Below, piece by piece: positions 37,019 through 49,032 of a DNA stretch of 64,000 nucleotides (its first letter is position 1; the number at the start of each line of letters is the position of its first letter). A model generated the notes under the pieces. It did not search any database, was not told where the DNA came from, and worked only from the letters and a program-made list of their open reading frames with translations. The DNA is taken from assembly GCA_020205615.1 (NCBI GenBank), contig CM035169.1, forward strand, positions 15,693,258 through 15,757,257. Reading direction: 5' to 3'. This DNA comes from Panax quinquefolius. Its lineage: Eukaryota; Streptophyta; Magnoliopsida; Apiales; Araliaceae. The translations under genes and the position numbers were made by a program.

Positions 37019-37030
37019 TAAGAAGGGAGG
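37019..37030 (+). other. Polypurine tract of gypsy copy A
   Basis: AAGAAGGGAGG immediately before LTR copy 5; primes plus-strand synthesis in LTR elements. The same tract is at 28577-28588 and, altered, at 45880-45891. Confidence 0.7.
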
Positions 37031-37664
37031 TTGTAAGACCCCAAATTTTATAAATAAAGATGAATTTTTCTATAAATATTATTTTTGAATATTATGGAAT
37101 AAATTTGATATAATGTTATAGTTGTGGTAATATTTATAAATTTTGCAAAAGTATGCAAGTTGTTATAAAATATTCGTTTGGCCTGGAATATTCTTTTTGT
37201 TAGGAATATTCGCATAACGGCTCAATCATCAGTGGACCCATAAATGTAATTCATTGTTTGATCGAGAAAAACGACAAAAATATTTTATAAAAATAACTAC
37301 GAGGTGTTACCGTTAAAACCGTGAACTAACTACCCGGCAGTAAAAGTACAAGAATACGCGCAGAGTCAGACAAGAAAGACACTCAGATTGATTATCGATG
37401 CTTACGTGAGAAGTCACTCAATTATGCTCAATTATCACTACAAAGAATTGTCGTGATCATATCTCTTATATTATCGATTCAATTATTGTCACAATATCAT
37501 CCGTATAATATGTTATAAAGATTAAATCAATAATCGAGACGACAAGTTATAAATGATTAATAATTGTTGAAAGATTAAATATGTGTTTGATGAAAAAAAT
37601 GATTTGTGGTAAGTTTGATTATTTTATGGGGGCCTATATGTCATCATCTAAGAGTCTCTTCATC

Positions 37665-37850
37665 AATAAGTAATTACCTTCGCAAATAGTAATTACCCTC
37701 ATGAATAGTATTTACCTTCACAATAGTAATTACCTTCACAATAGTAATTACCTTGTGAATAAGATTTACCTTCACCAATAAGAATTACCCTCAGTGAATA
37801 GTATTTACCTTCGCAATAGTATTTACCTTCATAATAGTAATTACCTTTAC
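37665..37850 (+). repeat. Promoter-proximal alternating tandem array in LTR copy 5
   Basis: Same 19-20-base units as in copy 4 (AGTAATTACCTTC / AGTATTTACCTTC), about nine units, ending 145 bases before the TATA box. Confidence 0.7.
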
Positions 37851-37994
37851 CAGACGTCAACCACTTGTCGCTTCACATTACAAAAGCCGAACCACTTGTC
37901 GCTTCACATTACAAAAGGCCAAACCACTTTTTACATCATTAGTCGTCAAGCCACTCATTCATTCACACTAAGAAAAGCTAAGCTAGAAATCTTC

Positions 37995-38002
37995 TATAAA
38001 TA
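37995..38002 (+). promoter_or_regulatory. TATA box of LTR copy 5
   Basis: TATAAATA in the context CTTCTATAAATAGAGGCCTAG, identical to copies 4 and 6. Confidence 0.65.
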
Positions 38003-38169
38003 GAGGCCTAGGGCTTCATTATTTTTCACGAATTCATTCAAGCTTATAGAGAGAGAAAATATAGAGAATAAGAGAGAAAGAAGAAGAGTATTTTTGTTAC
38101 TACACCGCCGCAGATTCAATCTCCTACCAAATGTAAGGGGTGTTATTCTTTCTTATTCATGAAGAGAAC

Positions 38170-38580
38170 TGCTTGTTATTCCATCGCTTATTATTCTGCT
38201 GAATAACTCAGATACGCTGGTTTACCCTATACTTGGTGACATTCTTCTATTATTCTCGCTGAAACATCCTGTCTCATGTGTTTTACACCTTTACCGGTTC
38301 CGCTTTTTTATTATTATTCTCGCTGAACATCCTGTCGTGTTTTTACACCTAACCGGTTCCGCTTTTTTTATTATTCTCGCTGAACATCCTCGTCACAGGT
38401 GTTTTACACCGACCGGTTCCGCCTTTTATTATTCTCGCTGAATATCCTATCTCGTGTGTTTTACACGGATCCGGTTCCATCTTTATTATTATTCTGCTGA
38501 ACATCCTCGCTGCAGTGAATTTCACCGACCGTTCCGTTATTTATTATTCTCGCTGAAATAACCTCGTCTGCAAGGCCTAT
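38170..38580 (+). repeat. About 60-bp tandem repeat of LTR copy 5
   Basis: Six to seven units of the TTATTATTCTCGCTGAACATCC...TGTTTTACACC...GGTTCCGC type. Compared with copy 3, TGTTGG is replaced by CGCTG or TCGCTG throughout. Confidence 0.65.
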
Positions 38581-41103
38581 CGCATGCACGGTGATTTCTT
38601 TTGTTATTCCATTCTTTATTATACCCAAATAAGTTAAAACTTTGACTTCTATACTCCATGAAATTAGTGGAATATCCTCGATATTCATGGCTTTCATCCA
38701 AAGATCTTTTCATGAAAATATTCTTCCGATCATTCTTGAATTTTACTCTACAAAACAAAAGATCATATTGATAATTGACGTTAATAATTCCCGATAAAAT
38801 AATTCTTGAACTTGTTTTATCAATTCTTATATCATTGTCATCATCCTCATGTTTATATTTTTTTTAAAGTCATCTCGTGGGCTCAGTAGCAAGCATGATG
38901 GACTTGGTATGATTACGACTGTAGACTATTCTTGTAATCACGACCGTAATGTTACAAATGATGTGGTAAAAATCCTCAAAGGGTCAGAAGTGCATCGATG
39001 GACAAATTGTTGGCATGATCATGACTATTAATGAATACACAAATATTCTCGCCCGTAGTGCATGAATAATTGTGGTCGTGATACTAAAGAATATCCTCGG
39101 GTCAGAAAAGTGTGGGTGATTCGATGATGTGAATATTTATTAAAGTCGAGTCTCAAATATAATAAAGATGATGAAAAACCTTTAAAACCTAAAAGATAGT
39201 AGATTTTATTTTCTACTCGACTTTTTTAATGGATCAGATATTCACCGCAGCTTAAACCGGTTGTTTATCAGATTTTATCGCTTAATATTGTTGAAGACTA
39301 TTGATAATTTATTCTCGCATTATCTTAGTCATAATATTTCATCGGGCTAGTTGAGCTCACCCTTTCTTTCACCGTTTCTTCAGTGAAATGAGAATATAGC
39401 CGGGACGAAGCCTGGGAAACGAGTGATGGTCCTCAAGATAAGATTAGTAGTCCTCACTATTCTGTAAATAGTGAAATAATGTGATAATAATAATTGTAAT
39501 GAGGACTCCTTTTTAAACTCAGTTTGTATAGATAATATCTAGTAGATTTATATTTGTATTTAAACTCACGCTTTATGTCGTATTGCACACCTACGCTTAT
39601 GTTAATAAGTTGTATTTAATTTACGTATCATGTATGTACCCAAGTGGCGACCCAAGATGGGTGATGTATACCTAATTTTGGGGGCGCACGTATGTAGTGT
39701 TTTACACCGGACTCCTGCTGAACATCCTCGTCTGTGTTTTTACACCTACCGACCGGTTCCGCTTTTTTTATTATTCTGCTGAACATCCTATCAGTGTGTT
39801 TTACAATCGACCGGGTTCCGCTTTTATTATTATCTTCGCTGAACATCCTCGCTCAGGTGTTTTACACCGGATCCGGTTCCATCTTTATCATTCTCGCTGA
39901 ACATCCTCGTTTTTTACACCGTGTGATTTCTTTACGACTGTTGAACATCCCGTTCCGTTATTTATTATTCCGTTATTTATTATTCGAATAACCTCGCCTC
40001 TGCGCGGTCATATCGCATGCACGGTGATTTCTTTTGTTATTCCATTCTTTATTATACCCAAATTGGTTAAAACTTTGACTTCTATACTCCATGAAATTAG
40101 TGGAATATCCTCGATATTTGCGCTTCATCCAAAGATCTTTTCATGGAAATATTCTTCCGATCATTCTTGAATTTTACTCTACAAAACAAAGATCATGTTG
40201 ATAATTTGACGTTAATAATTCCCCGGATAAAATAATTCTTGAACTTGTTTTTGAATTTTATATCATTGTCATCATCCTCATGTTTATATTTTTTTTAAAG
40301 TCATCTCGTGGCCCAGAGTGCATGGATGGACTTGGTATGATTATGACCGTGGACTATTCTGTAATCACGACCGTAATGTTACAAATGATGTGGTAAAAAT
40401 CCTCAAAGGGTCAGAGTAGTGCATCGATGGACAATTGTGTGGTACGATCATGACTATTAATGAATACACAAATATTCTCGCCCGTAGTGCATGAATAATT
40501 GTGGTCGTGATACTAAAGAATATCCTCGGCCAGAAAAGCAGTGGGTGATTCGATGATGTGGAATATTTATTAAAGTCGAGTCTCAAATTTATAATAAAAG
40601 TTGATGAAAACCTTTAAAACCTAAAAGATAGTAGATTTTATTTTCTACTCGACTTTTTTAATGGATCAGATATTCACCCGCAGCTTAAACCGGTTGTTGT
40701 CATCAGATTTTATCGCTTAACATTGTTGAGACTATTGATAATTTATTCTCGCATTATCTTAGTCATAATATTTCTTATCGGGCTAGTTGAGCTCACCCTT
40801 TCTTTCACCGTTTCTCTTCGTGAAATGAGAATATAAATTTTGGGACGAGCCTGGGAAACGAGTGATGGTCCCAAGATAAGATTAGTAGTCCTCACTATTC
40901 TCGTGAAATAAAGTGTGATAATAATTGTAATGAGGACTTTTTTTTGAGTTTGTATAATATCTAGTAGATTTATATTTGTATTTAAACTCACGCTTTATGT
41001 CGATTGCATACCTACGCTTATGTTAATAAGTCAGTATTTAAATTTCATCATGTAAGTGGCGACCCAAGATGGGTGATGTATACCTAATTTTGGGGGCGCC
41101 ACA

Positions 41104-41115
41104 TGGTATCGTAGC
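41104..41115 (+). other. Primer-binding site of gypsy copy B
   Basis: TGGTATCGTAGC, the same sequence as in copy A, here with no spacer after the LTR end. Confidence 0.6.
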
Positions 41116-41283
41116 TTAGGATACGATCCCCGCTAAGATGTGAGAATAGTACTAGAGGGGAGAGACGGGAATACCTTCGCTAAGATGACCTACCTAAGTT
41201 TATGTGCTATTTTATTGGTTGGTCGTAAGATAGGATAATTTGTTATACGTCAATTAACCTTTTGTTTTGTGGCAATTCTCAAA

Positions 41284-42480
41284 ATGACATCCGAGAATGT
41301 TGAGAATAAGAATGGAGCGCAGCGATCGCTGATTCACCACATATCAATAATCGTGATAATGTGCATCAGAAGGCGATAATCCTCACGCAAACAACAACAA
41401 CACGACCAAATGATGAATGATCAAATGTTCGAGGCTTTATGCAATTTATGCAACAAAGAAAGCAGAGCGACTTCTCGCCCAAAACGTAGGTGGAAACACG
41501 GAAAACTCTCAAGGTCACCGCTAAACAATTCAAGGAGCCGGGACCACCGGAGTTTAAGGAGAGCCAAAACCACTTCAAGCTAAGCATGGATAAAGCAGAT
41601 TACAAGATATTTGATGTCTTGATGCTCCGAGGAGCAAAAGGTTCCTTTCACGCTTTTATGTCATGCGCGAGAGGGACATCGTGGAAATCCAGAAAACGAC
41701 TCAACTCCGCATTGATCAAGATATCTCTGGAGAAGTTCCAGAGTCGTTCAACGACAAATACTTTCCCGAAAGTATTCGCCATACGGCGGAGGTGGAATTT
41801 ATCAAGTTGAAACAAAACAATACGACCGTGTCGCAATACGAGGCAAAATTTCATGAAGTTATCACTATTATATTCCCACTTGTGGATATAATGAAGAGAG
41901 AATGGCGCCAATGTTTTTAAGAGGTTCGTCGAGATACGCCAACATCTTATTTCTCATAAACCGTGTTTGTATTCGATGTTGTAAATAGGGCTCGCTTAGT
42001 GGAGCGCGATAATGAGTCAACACAAACTAAAAGAGAGCAAATTTCTAAGAAAATTATAATACCAAATGGTAGAGAGAGTCATCGGCTGACAACAAGCGTG
42101 AGGGAATCAACAAAGCCAGATATGGTAACCACTTTGGGTAATCGTACCAAAACAATAAGAATGGACATTTCAAGAAAAGGAGATTCAACAATGATGGAAA
42201 GACGCCAAGACCAAAGACCCATTGTTAAGGAAGGAGAAAGACCACCTATCATATGCTTCAAATGCGAGGAGAGGGACACATCACCCAAACTGCGCCATGC
42301 CATTCAAAAGCATGTTATAATTGTGGAAGAGAAGGTCACTTAGCTCGATTTTGTCGCCATCAAGACAAATTCACTAGGATGGAGGCACCAAAGGCCATCC
42401 CGTAAAAAATTCAAAACCTAGAAGTAAGGGAGAAAGTTTGTCAGACCTCCCAAAGAGCAAGGAACCCGAATGAGGTCATC
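41284..42480 (+). pseudogene. Gypsy copy B gag (decayed)
   Basis: ATG at 41284 and collinear with copy A. The best stretch is 41490-41680 (QFKEPGPPEFKESQNHFKL, then ADYKIFDVLMLRGAKGSFHA), the start of a retrotransposon-gag domain. Further on come EVPESFNDKYFPESIR and QYEAKFHEVI at 41710-41870. The zinc knuckles lie at about 42250-42360: ICFKCEER, where the frame then shifts, and CYNCGREGHLARFC in another frame. It is slightly better kept than copy A but still frameshifted several times. Confidence 0.8.
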
Positions 42481-42499
42481 ACGGTAAGCTTATCATAAA

Positions 42500-45400
42500 C
42501 TCTAATGAAGTCTATACTTTATTTGATACCTGCTTCTACCCATTCTTTTATTTCTCCTACTTGCGCCATCGATTAAATTTGACCGAGAGAAATTAGACTT
42601 TCGACTTATCTCGTGGAAACTCCGCTGGAGAAACCTTCATTACATCCACATCGCTTATAAGTCTTGTTTGGTTCAAATCGGTACCTTCACATTACCTCGT
42701 CGATCTTATTTCATTAAAAATACTTGATTTGACGTGATTCTGTGGATCGATCGTTAACTACTTATCATGCAAAAATTGATTGTTTTCGTAAGGTCATTAG
42801 CTTTCATATTCCTAATCAACCTATTATGCGCTAATTCAAACGACCAAACCATTAAAATCAATCACTACCATCTCAAGCCATAAAGCTATTCGCTTATCAA
42901 AAAACGGATGTCAAGCTTTCTTAGCTCATGTCACGATTTAAATAAAAATACGCCGCTTTTAAACGATATTTCTATTGTTAATAAATTTCCGACGATTCCC
43001 AAGAACTTCCCGCCTACCCCCAGAGCGCGTGAAATCAATTTTGTATCGACTTTGAACCCCAGACAAAACCTATTTCCAAAGCCCCATATCGAATGGCTCC
43101 TATCAACTTCGTGAGTTAAAGACCCAACCGCAGGAATTGTTAGACATCGGGCTTTATTCGCCCTAGTACTTCTCCTCGGGGTGCTCCTCGCTCTATTCGT
43201 GAAGAAGAAAGAGATGGGAGTATGCGACTTTGTATTGATTATCTGGAGTCAATCATGTCACCATCAAAAATAGTATCCATCGCCACGTATTGATGACCTG
43301 TTTGACCAACAGTAAGGAGCCAAATTCTTTTCAAAGATCGATCTTCGCTCCTGATATCACCAATCAAGATTAGAATCACCGACATTCCAAAGACGGCCGC
43401 CGTAACTCCCCAGACGGCATTATGAATTCCTAGTCATGTCCTTTCGATCGACTAATGCTCCCGCCGCCTTCATGGATATGATGAACCGAGTATTCAAGGA
43501 ATATTTAGATCACTTTGTGGTCGCCTTTATCGATGACATCCTTATTTATTCCAAAAGCCGTGAAGATCATGAAGAACACTTGAGGTCGACACTCCAAAAG
43601 CTTCGTGAATATAAGCTTTATGCCAAGTCAAGAAATGCGAGTTCGGCTCAAGAAGTAGCATTCCTCGGGCACGTGGTATCAAGTCATGGAATATCCGCTG
43701 ACCCAAAGAAAGATCAAGCTATTCAAAGTCGGGAACAACCTAAATCAAAGACCGAAGTACGAGCTTTCTTGCTTAATTGGTTATTATCGAGATTCGTGGA
43801 AGGATTTTCTAATCGCTACTCCATCGACTCAAATTGACTTTGAAAGATACAAAGTTCTATTGAGCGAAGAATGTGAGAAGAGTTTTCAAGAACTCAAGAG
43901 GAGACTTATTTCAAAGACTGCTCGACAATACCATCCGCCTTGAGGGATTTGTCATCTACAAAGGATGCTTCTTCGCAAAGGGTCGGGATGTGTTCTTATG
44001 CAATATGGAAAAGTTATAGCCTTTATGCCTCGCGACAACTCAAAGAATATGAGAGGAATTATCCTACTCATGATCTAGAGTCAGCAAATGTTGTCTTTGC
44101 TTTAAAATTTGGAGGCATTACTTGATGGGGAGAAAGTGGAGATCTTTACTTGATCATAAAAGCCTCAAATATTTCTTCACTCAAAAGGAACTCAACACGC
44201 GACAACGACGCTGGCTTGAACTGCTGAAAGATTATGATCATACCATCCAATACCATCCTCGAAAAGCGAACGTGGTAGCCGACGATCGAGTAGTAAAATC
44301 ATATGCAAGCACGAAAAGCGATATTGTCAACGCAAAGGCCCATTTTGTGGTGACTTGCAAAGGATGGAGATAGAGTTAAAGACCTGTGGACGATGTGATG
44401 ATAATAGTATACGAAAGTAGAACCGACTTTAATCGATAAAGTTAAAGTCGCTTTCGCTACGCACTCGAGCCGATGCGTATGAGGAAAAAAGTGCAAGAAG
44501 GTGCTACGCCGGAAGCAAGAATCGATGAAGAAGGAATACTTCGAAATCAACTCCACTTTGTGTTCCTAACGACCGATTTAAAGTATAATATCATGATGGA
44601 GGCGCATAACACACCATTTGCAATCCATCTCGGGAGTACCAAATGTATCATGATATTCGCCATACATTTTGGTGGAGCAATACGAAGAGAGAGATAATAC
44701 TGCTTATCTCAAGGTGTCTAACTTGTCAACGAAGTTAAAGCGAGCATCAAGTACCAAAAGGTCCATCAGAACCACTTGAAATTCCGTAATGGAAGTGGGA
44801 GCACATTACCATGGATTTCAAGCACGGCCTTCCTAAGGTTTCTCAAGGCATCGATGCGATTTGGGTCATTGTTGATAGATCGACCAAGTCCGCTTCATTT
44901 CTTACCGATACGAGAAACTTATACACTTGAACGCCTCTTTCTCAGATGTACATAAACGAGATTGTAAGATCGCATGGTATGCCGGATCCATAGTTTCGAT
45001 CGAGACCCAAGATTCACTTCACGATTTTGGGTTAGTTTGCAAAAAGCTATGGGCACAGATTTCACGATTTAGCTTCAAGATATCATCCTCGTACGGACGG
45101 ACAACCGGAGAGGACTATTCAAACTCTCAAGATCTATTAAGACTCGTGTCCTTGATTTCAAGGAGTCGGGACAAGTTCTTACCATCGGTGGAGTTTTCCT
45201 ACAACAACAACAGCTTATCGCAAGTATCGCATGGCTCCATTCAAGCATCAGATGGAAGAAAGTGTCGCTTCCAAAGATACTGGGATGAGGTGGGTGAAGC
45301 AACGTTGTTGGGACCGAGAGTGGTACGTATGACTACTTTAAAGATTCAAACGATCCGACAACGATAAAAACCTCACAAAATCGATAAAAGAGTTATGCCG

Positions 45401-45880
45401 ATCTTCATCGAAAGGACGGGAATTCAATATAGAGATCATGTGTTGTTAAGAGTCGCTCCATGGAAAGGAGTTACAAGATTTGGAAAGAGAGAGAAAACTT
45501 AATCCTCGATTCATCTATCCATTTTTAATCCTCGATCGAGTAGGAACTGCGGCCTATAGACTCGCTTTCCGCCAAATACGTCTCGTGTTCATAACGCTTT
45601 TCACATATCTATGTTACGTAAATATGTGAAAGACCCGAACCATATTATCGAAGTTAGAACCGATTTAAATAATGGAAGATTTGACGTATGAAGAGGTTCC
45701 CGCTCAAATTTTGATAAGAAGGAACATATTCTACGCCCAAAGGTTATACCTCAAGTCAAAGTTTTGGGAGGAACCACGATGTCGAGGAAATGACTGGGAG
45801 TTAGAATCAAATGAAATCAAGGTATCCTTACCTCTTCGACATACCAGTATCGCACTCTAATTTCGAGGGCGAAATTTCAT
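42500..45880 (+). pseudogene. Gypsy copy B pol (decayed)
   Basis: Same order as copy A. The protease region at about 42505-42560 has the same lesion at the active-site Gly as copy A. The RT palm is open at 43436-43837: STNAPAAFMDMMNRVFKEYL, then FVVAFIDDILIYSKSREDH; the F-x-DD box is the catalytic YXDD equivalent. GHVVSSHGISADPKK follows, marking the RT end. RNase H at 44150-44290 ([20 protein letters not shown], then [12 protein letters not shown]). Integrase at about 44590-45300 with the [21 protein letters not shown] and FSYNN landmarks in changing frames. The tail near 45470-45560 has the GKLNPRF region, and WELESNEIKVS at about 45795-45830 (out of frame) looks like the chromodomain end. 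Non-functional. Confidence 0.85.
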
Positions 45881-46534
45881 AAGAAGGAGGGTCAGAAGAC
45901 CCCAAACTTTTATAAATAAAGATGAATTTTTCTATAAATATTATTTTTGAATATTATGGAATAAATTTGATATAATGTTATAGTTATGGGTAATATTTAT
46001 AAATTTTGCAAAGTATGCAAGTTGTTATAAAATATTCGTTTGGCTCTGGGAATATTCTTTTGTTAGGGAATATTCGTATAACGGCTCAATCATCGGTGGA
46101 CCCCACAAATGTAATTATTGTTTGATCGAGAAAACGACAAAAATATTTTATAAAAATAACTACGAGGTGTTACCGTTAAAACCGCTGAACTACCCTAAGT
46201 GGTAAAAGTACAAAGAATACGCTGTGTCGTTATAGCATAAGAAGACACTCAGATTGATTATCGATGCTTACGTGAGAAGTCACTCAAATTACGCTCAATT
46301 ATCACTACAAAGAATTGCGATGATCATATCTCTTATATTATCGATTCAATTATTGTCACAAGATCATCTCAGATAATATGTTATAAGATTAAATCAATAA
46401 TTGAGACGACAAGTTATAAATAATTAAATAATTGTTGAAAGATTAAATATGTGTCGATGAAAAAAAAAAATGATTTGTGGTAAGTTTGATTATTTTATGG
46501 GGGCTCATATGTCATCATCTAAGAGTCTCTTCAC

Positions 46535-46722
46535 AATAGTAATTACCTTCATGAATAGTATTTACCTTCATTGAATAAGTAATTACCTTCGCAATAGTAA
46601 TTACCTTCACAATAATAGTAATTACCTTCAATGAATAAGATTTACCTTCGCAATAGTATTTAGTATTTACCTTTAGTATTTACCTTCAATAGTATTTACC
46701 TTCGCTACCAGTAATTACCTTT
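46535..46722 (+). repeat. Promoter-proximal alternating tandem array in LTR copy 6
   Basis: About nine units of AGTAATTACCTTC / AGTATTTACCTTC type, ending 150 bases before the TATA box. One unit is shortened to AGTATTTAGTATTTACC. Confidence 0.7.
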
Positions 46723-46873
46723 ACCGACGTCGAACCACTTGTCGCTTCACATTACAAAAGGCCGAACCACTTGTCGCTTCACATTACAAAGGCCAAACCA
46801 CTTTTCTTTTCACATCATTAGTCGCCAAGCCACTTACTTTTTCACACTAAGAAAAGCTAAGCTAGAAATCTTC

Positions 46874-46881
46874 TATAAATA
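46874..46881 (+). promoter_or_regulatory. TATA box of LTR copy 6
   Basis: TATAAATA in the same context as copies 4 and 5. Confidence 0.65.
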
Positions 46882-47059
46882 GAGGCCTAGGGCTTCATTA
46901 TTTTTCACTTAATTCATTCAAGCTATAGAGAGAGAAAGTATAGAGAGAATAAGAGAGAAAGAAGAAGAGTATTTTGTTACTACACCGCCAAGATTTCAAT
47001 CTCCTACCAAATGTAAGGTGTGTTATTCTTTCTTATTCATGAAGAGAACTCGTTGTTAT

Positions 47060-47460
47060 TCCATCGCTTATTATTCTCGCTGAATAACTCAGATAAGTGG
47101 TTTACCCTATACTTGGTGACATTCTTCTATTATTCTCGCTGAACATCCTGCTCAGGTTTTACACCTGACCGGTTCCGCTTTTATTATTATTATTCTGCTG
47201 AACATCCTGCTCACAGTGTTTTACACCGACCTCGGTTCCGCTTTTTATTATTATTCTGCTGAACATCCTCGCTCACCGAGGTTTTTTACACCCGACCGGG
47301 TTCCGCCTCCGCTTTTATCATTCTGCTGGAATATCCTATCTCGCGTTGCAGGATTTTACACCGGATCCGGTTCCATCTTTATTATTCTCGTTGAACATCC
47401 TCGCTTGCAGAATTTCACCGACCGGTTCCGTTATTTATTATTCTCGCTGAATAACTCGCG
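47060..47460 (+). repeat. About 60-bp tandem repeat of LTR copy 6
   Basis: Six to seven units of TATTATTCT(CG)CTGAACATCC...TTTTACACC. The long open frame here (47216-47665) is the repeat read through, not a gene. Confidence 0.65.
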
Positions 47461-48544
47461 TCTGCGCGCGCCTATCGCATTTACGGTGATTTCTTTTGTT
47501 ATTCCATTCTTTATTATACCCAAATTGGTTAAAACTTTGACTTCTATACTCCATGAAATTAGTGGAATATCCTCGATATTTCAAGCTTTCATCCAAAGAT
47601 CTTTCATAAATATTCTTCCGATCATTCTTGAATTTTACTCTACAAAACAAAGATTATGTCGATAATTTGACGTTAATAATTCCCGGATAAAATAATTCTT
47701 GAACTTGTTTTATCAATTTTTATATCATTGTCATCATCCTCATGTTTATATTTTTTAAAGTCATCTCGTGGCCTCAGAAAGCATGATGGACTTGGTATGA
47801 TTACGACCACGAGACTATTCGTAATCACGACCGTAATGTTACAAATGATGTGGTAAAAATCCTCAAAGGGTCAGAGTATATCATCGATGGACAAATATTG
47901 GCACGATCACGACTTATTAATGAATACACAAATATTCTCGCCCGTAGTGTATGAATAATTGTGGTCGTGATACTAAAGAATATCCTCGTCAGAAGCAAGT
48001 GTGGTGATTCGATGATGTGAATATTTATTAAAGTTTAGTCTCAAATATAAACAAAGGATGAAAACCTTTAAAACCTAAAAGATAGTAGATTTTATTTTCT
48101 ACTCGACTTTTTTTAATGGATCAGATATTCCGCCGCAGCTTAAACCGGTTGTTTATCAGATTTTATCGCTTTAATATTGTTGAAGACTATTGATAATTTA
48201 TTCTCGCATTATCTTAGTCATAATATTTCTTACCGGGCTAGTTGAGCTCACCCTTTCTTTCACCGCTCTCTTCGTGAAATGAGAATATAGCCGGGACGAG
48301 CCTGGGAAACGAGTGATGGTCCCAAGATAAGATTAGTAGTCCTCACTATTCTCGTGAAAATAGTGTGATAATAATTGTAATGAGGACTTTTGTTTTGAGT
48401 TTGTATAATATCTAGTAGATTTATATTTGTATTTAAACTCACGCTTTATGTCGTATTGCATACTACGCTTATTAATAATAAGTTGTATTTAAATTCGCAC
48501 TATGTAAGTGGCGACCCAAGATGGGTGAATTTTGGGGCGTCACA

Positions 48545-48645
48545 ATATATATATATATATATATATATAACTATTATATATATATATATAATTACGTATT
48601 TATATATATATCTTATATATATATATATATATAATATCAGTAACT

Positions 48646-48677
<32 letters not shown>

Positions 48678-48720
48678 TCCGTAACTTATATATATATATA
48701 TATAATATATATCATCCTCG
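48545..48720. repeat. Compound (TA)n microsatellite
   Basis: Four to five TA runs separated by short unique bits such as AATATCAGTAACT and TTAATATCCGTAACT, i.e. a decayed higher-order repeat of about 60-65 bases. It borders the end of LTR copy 6. Confidence 0.85.
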
Positions 48721-49032
48721 ATTTTCGTGCCCTCGCTCCAAATTTCATGCTTTCCGCTTTTTTTTTTTTTTTTTTTTAAAAAACATTCAAGTGACGTCAT
48801 TGCATGGCGGCACTGCTCACGCCACCTAAAAAAAAACTAGCAGAATAAAGATCTTTGTTTTTTTTATTTGCAAGTCCTTGAAAAATAAATAAATAAATGA
48901 GCTTTTTTTTTTTTTTTTAAATAAATATATCTGATAAAATTATGCCCAATTAAATTGTTCTAAACACATATCAATATACATATCAAATTAAAATAATTAA
49001 TAATTTGCATAAAGGTTTGGCTCGATGCCAAT
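48721..49032. other. Non-coding spacer with poly-T runs
   Basis: T-runs at 48759-48777 and 48903-48919. No gene was seen. Confidence 0.6.

Larger units (their letters stand above)
37032..41103 (+). mobile_element. Gypsy LTR copy 5 (4.1 kb, with duplicated 3' block), shared by copies A and B
   Basis: It starts TGTAAGACCCCAAATTTTAT after the polypurine tract of copy A and ends GCGCCACA, directly followed by the primer-binding site of copy B (41104). It is therefore at once the 3' LTR of A and the 5' LTR of B. A first LTR end (CCTAATTTTGGGGGCGCACG) occurs at about 39671-39690. A second 3' block then starts within a TGTTTTACACC unit and runs 1.4 kb to the true end. TATA box at 37995-38002; 62-bp-type repeats at 38170-38580 and again at 39695-39980. 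Confidence 0.8.
45892..48544 (+). mobile_element. Gypsy LTR copy 6 (2.65 kb)
   Basis: It follows the polypurine tract AAGAAGGAGGG. Its first bases are TCAGAAGACCCC instead of TTGTAAGACCCC, a change of the type listed under findings. It contains the promoter-proximal array (46535-46722), TATA at 46874-46881, the 62-bp-type repeat (47060-47460) and the conserved 3' block, and ends GGGGCGTCACA at 48544. Unlike copies 4 and 5, it has only one 3' block. A (TA)n run follows at once, so the target duplication cannot be read. Confidence 0.8.
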
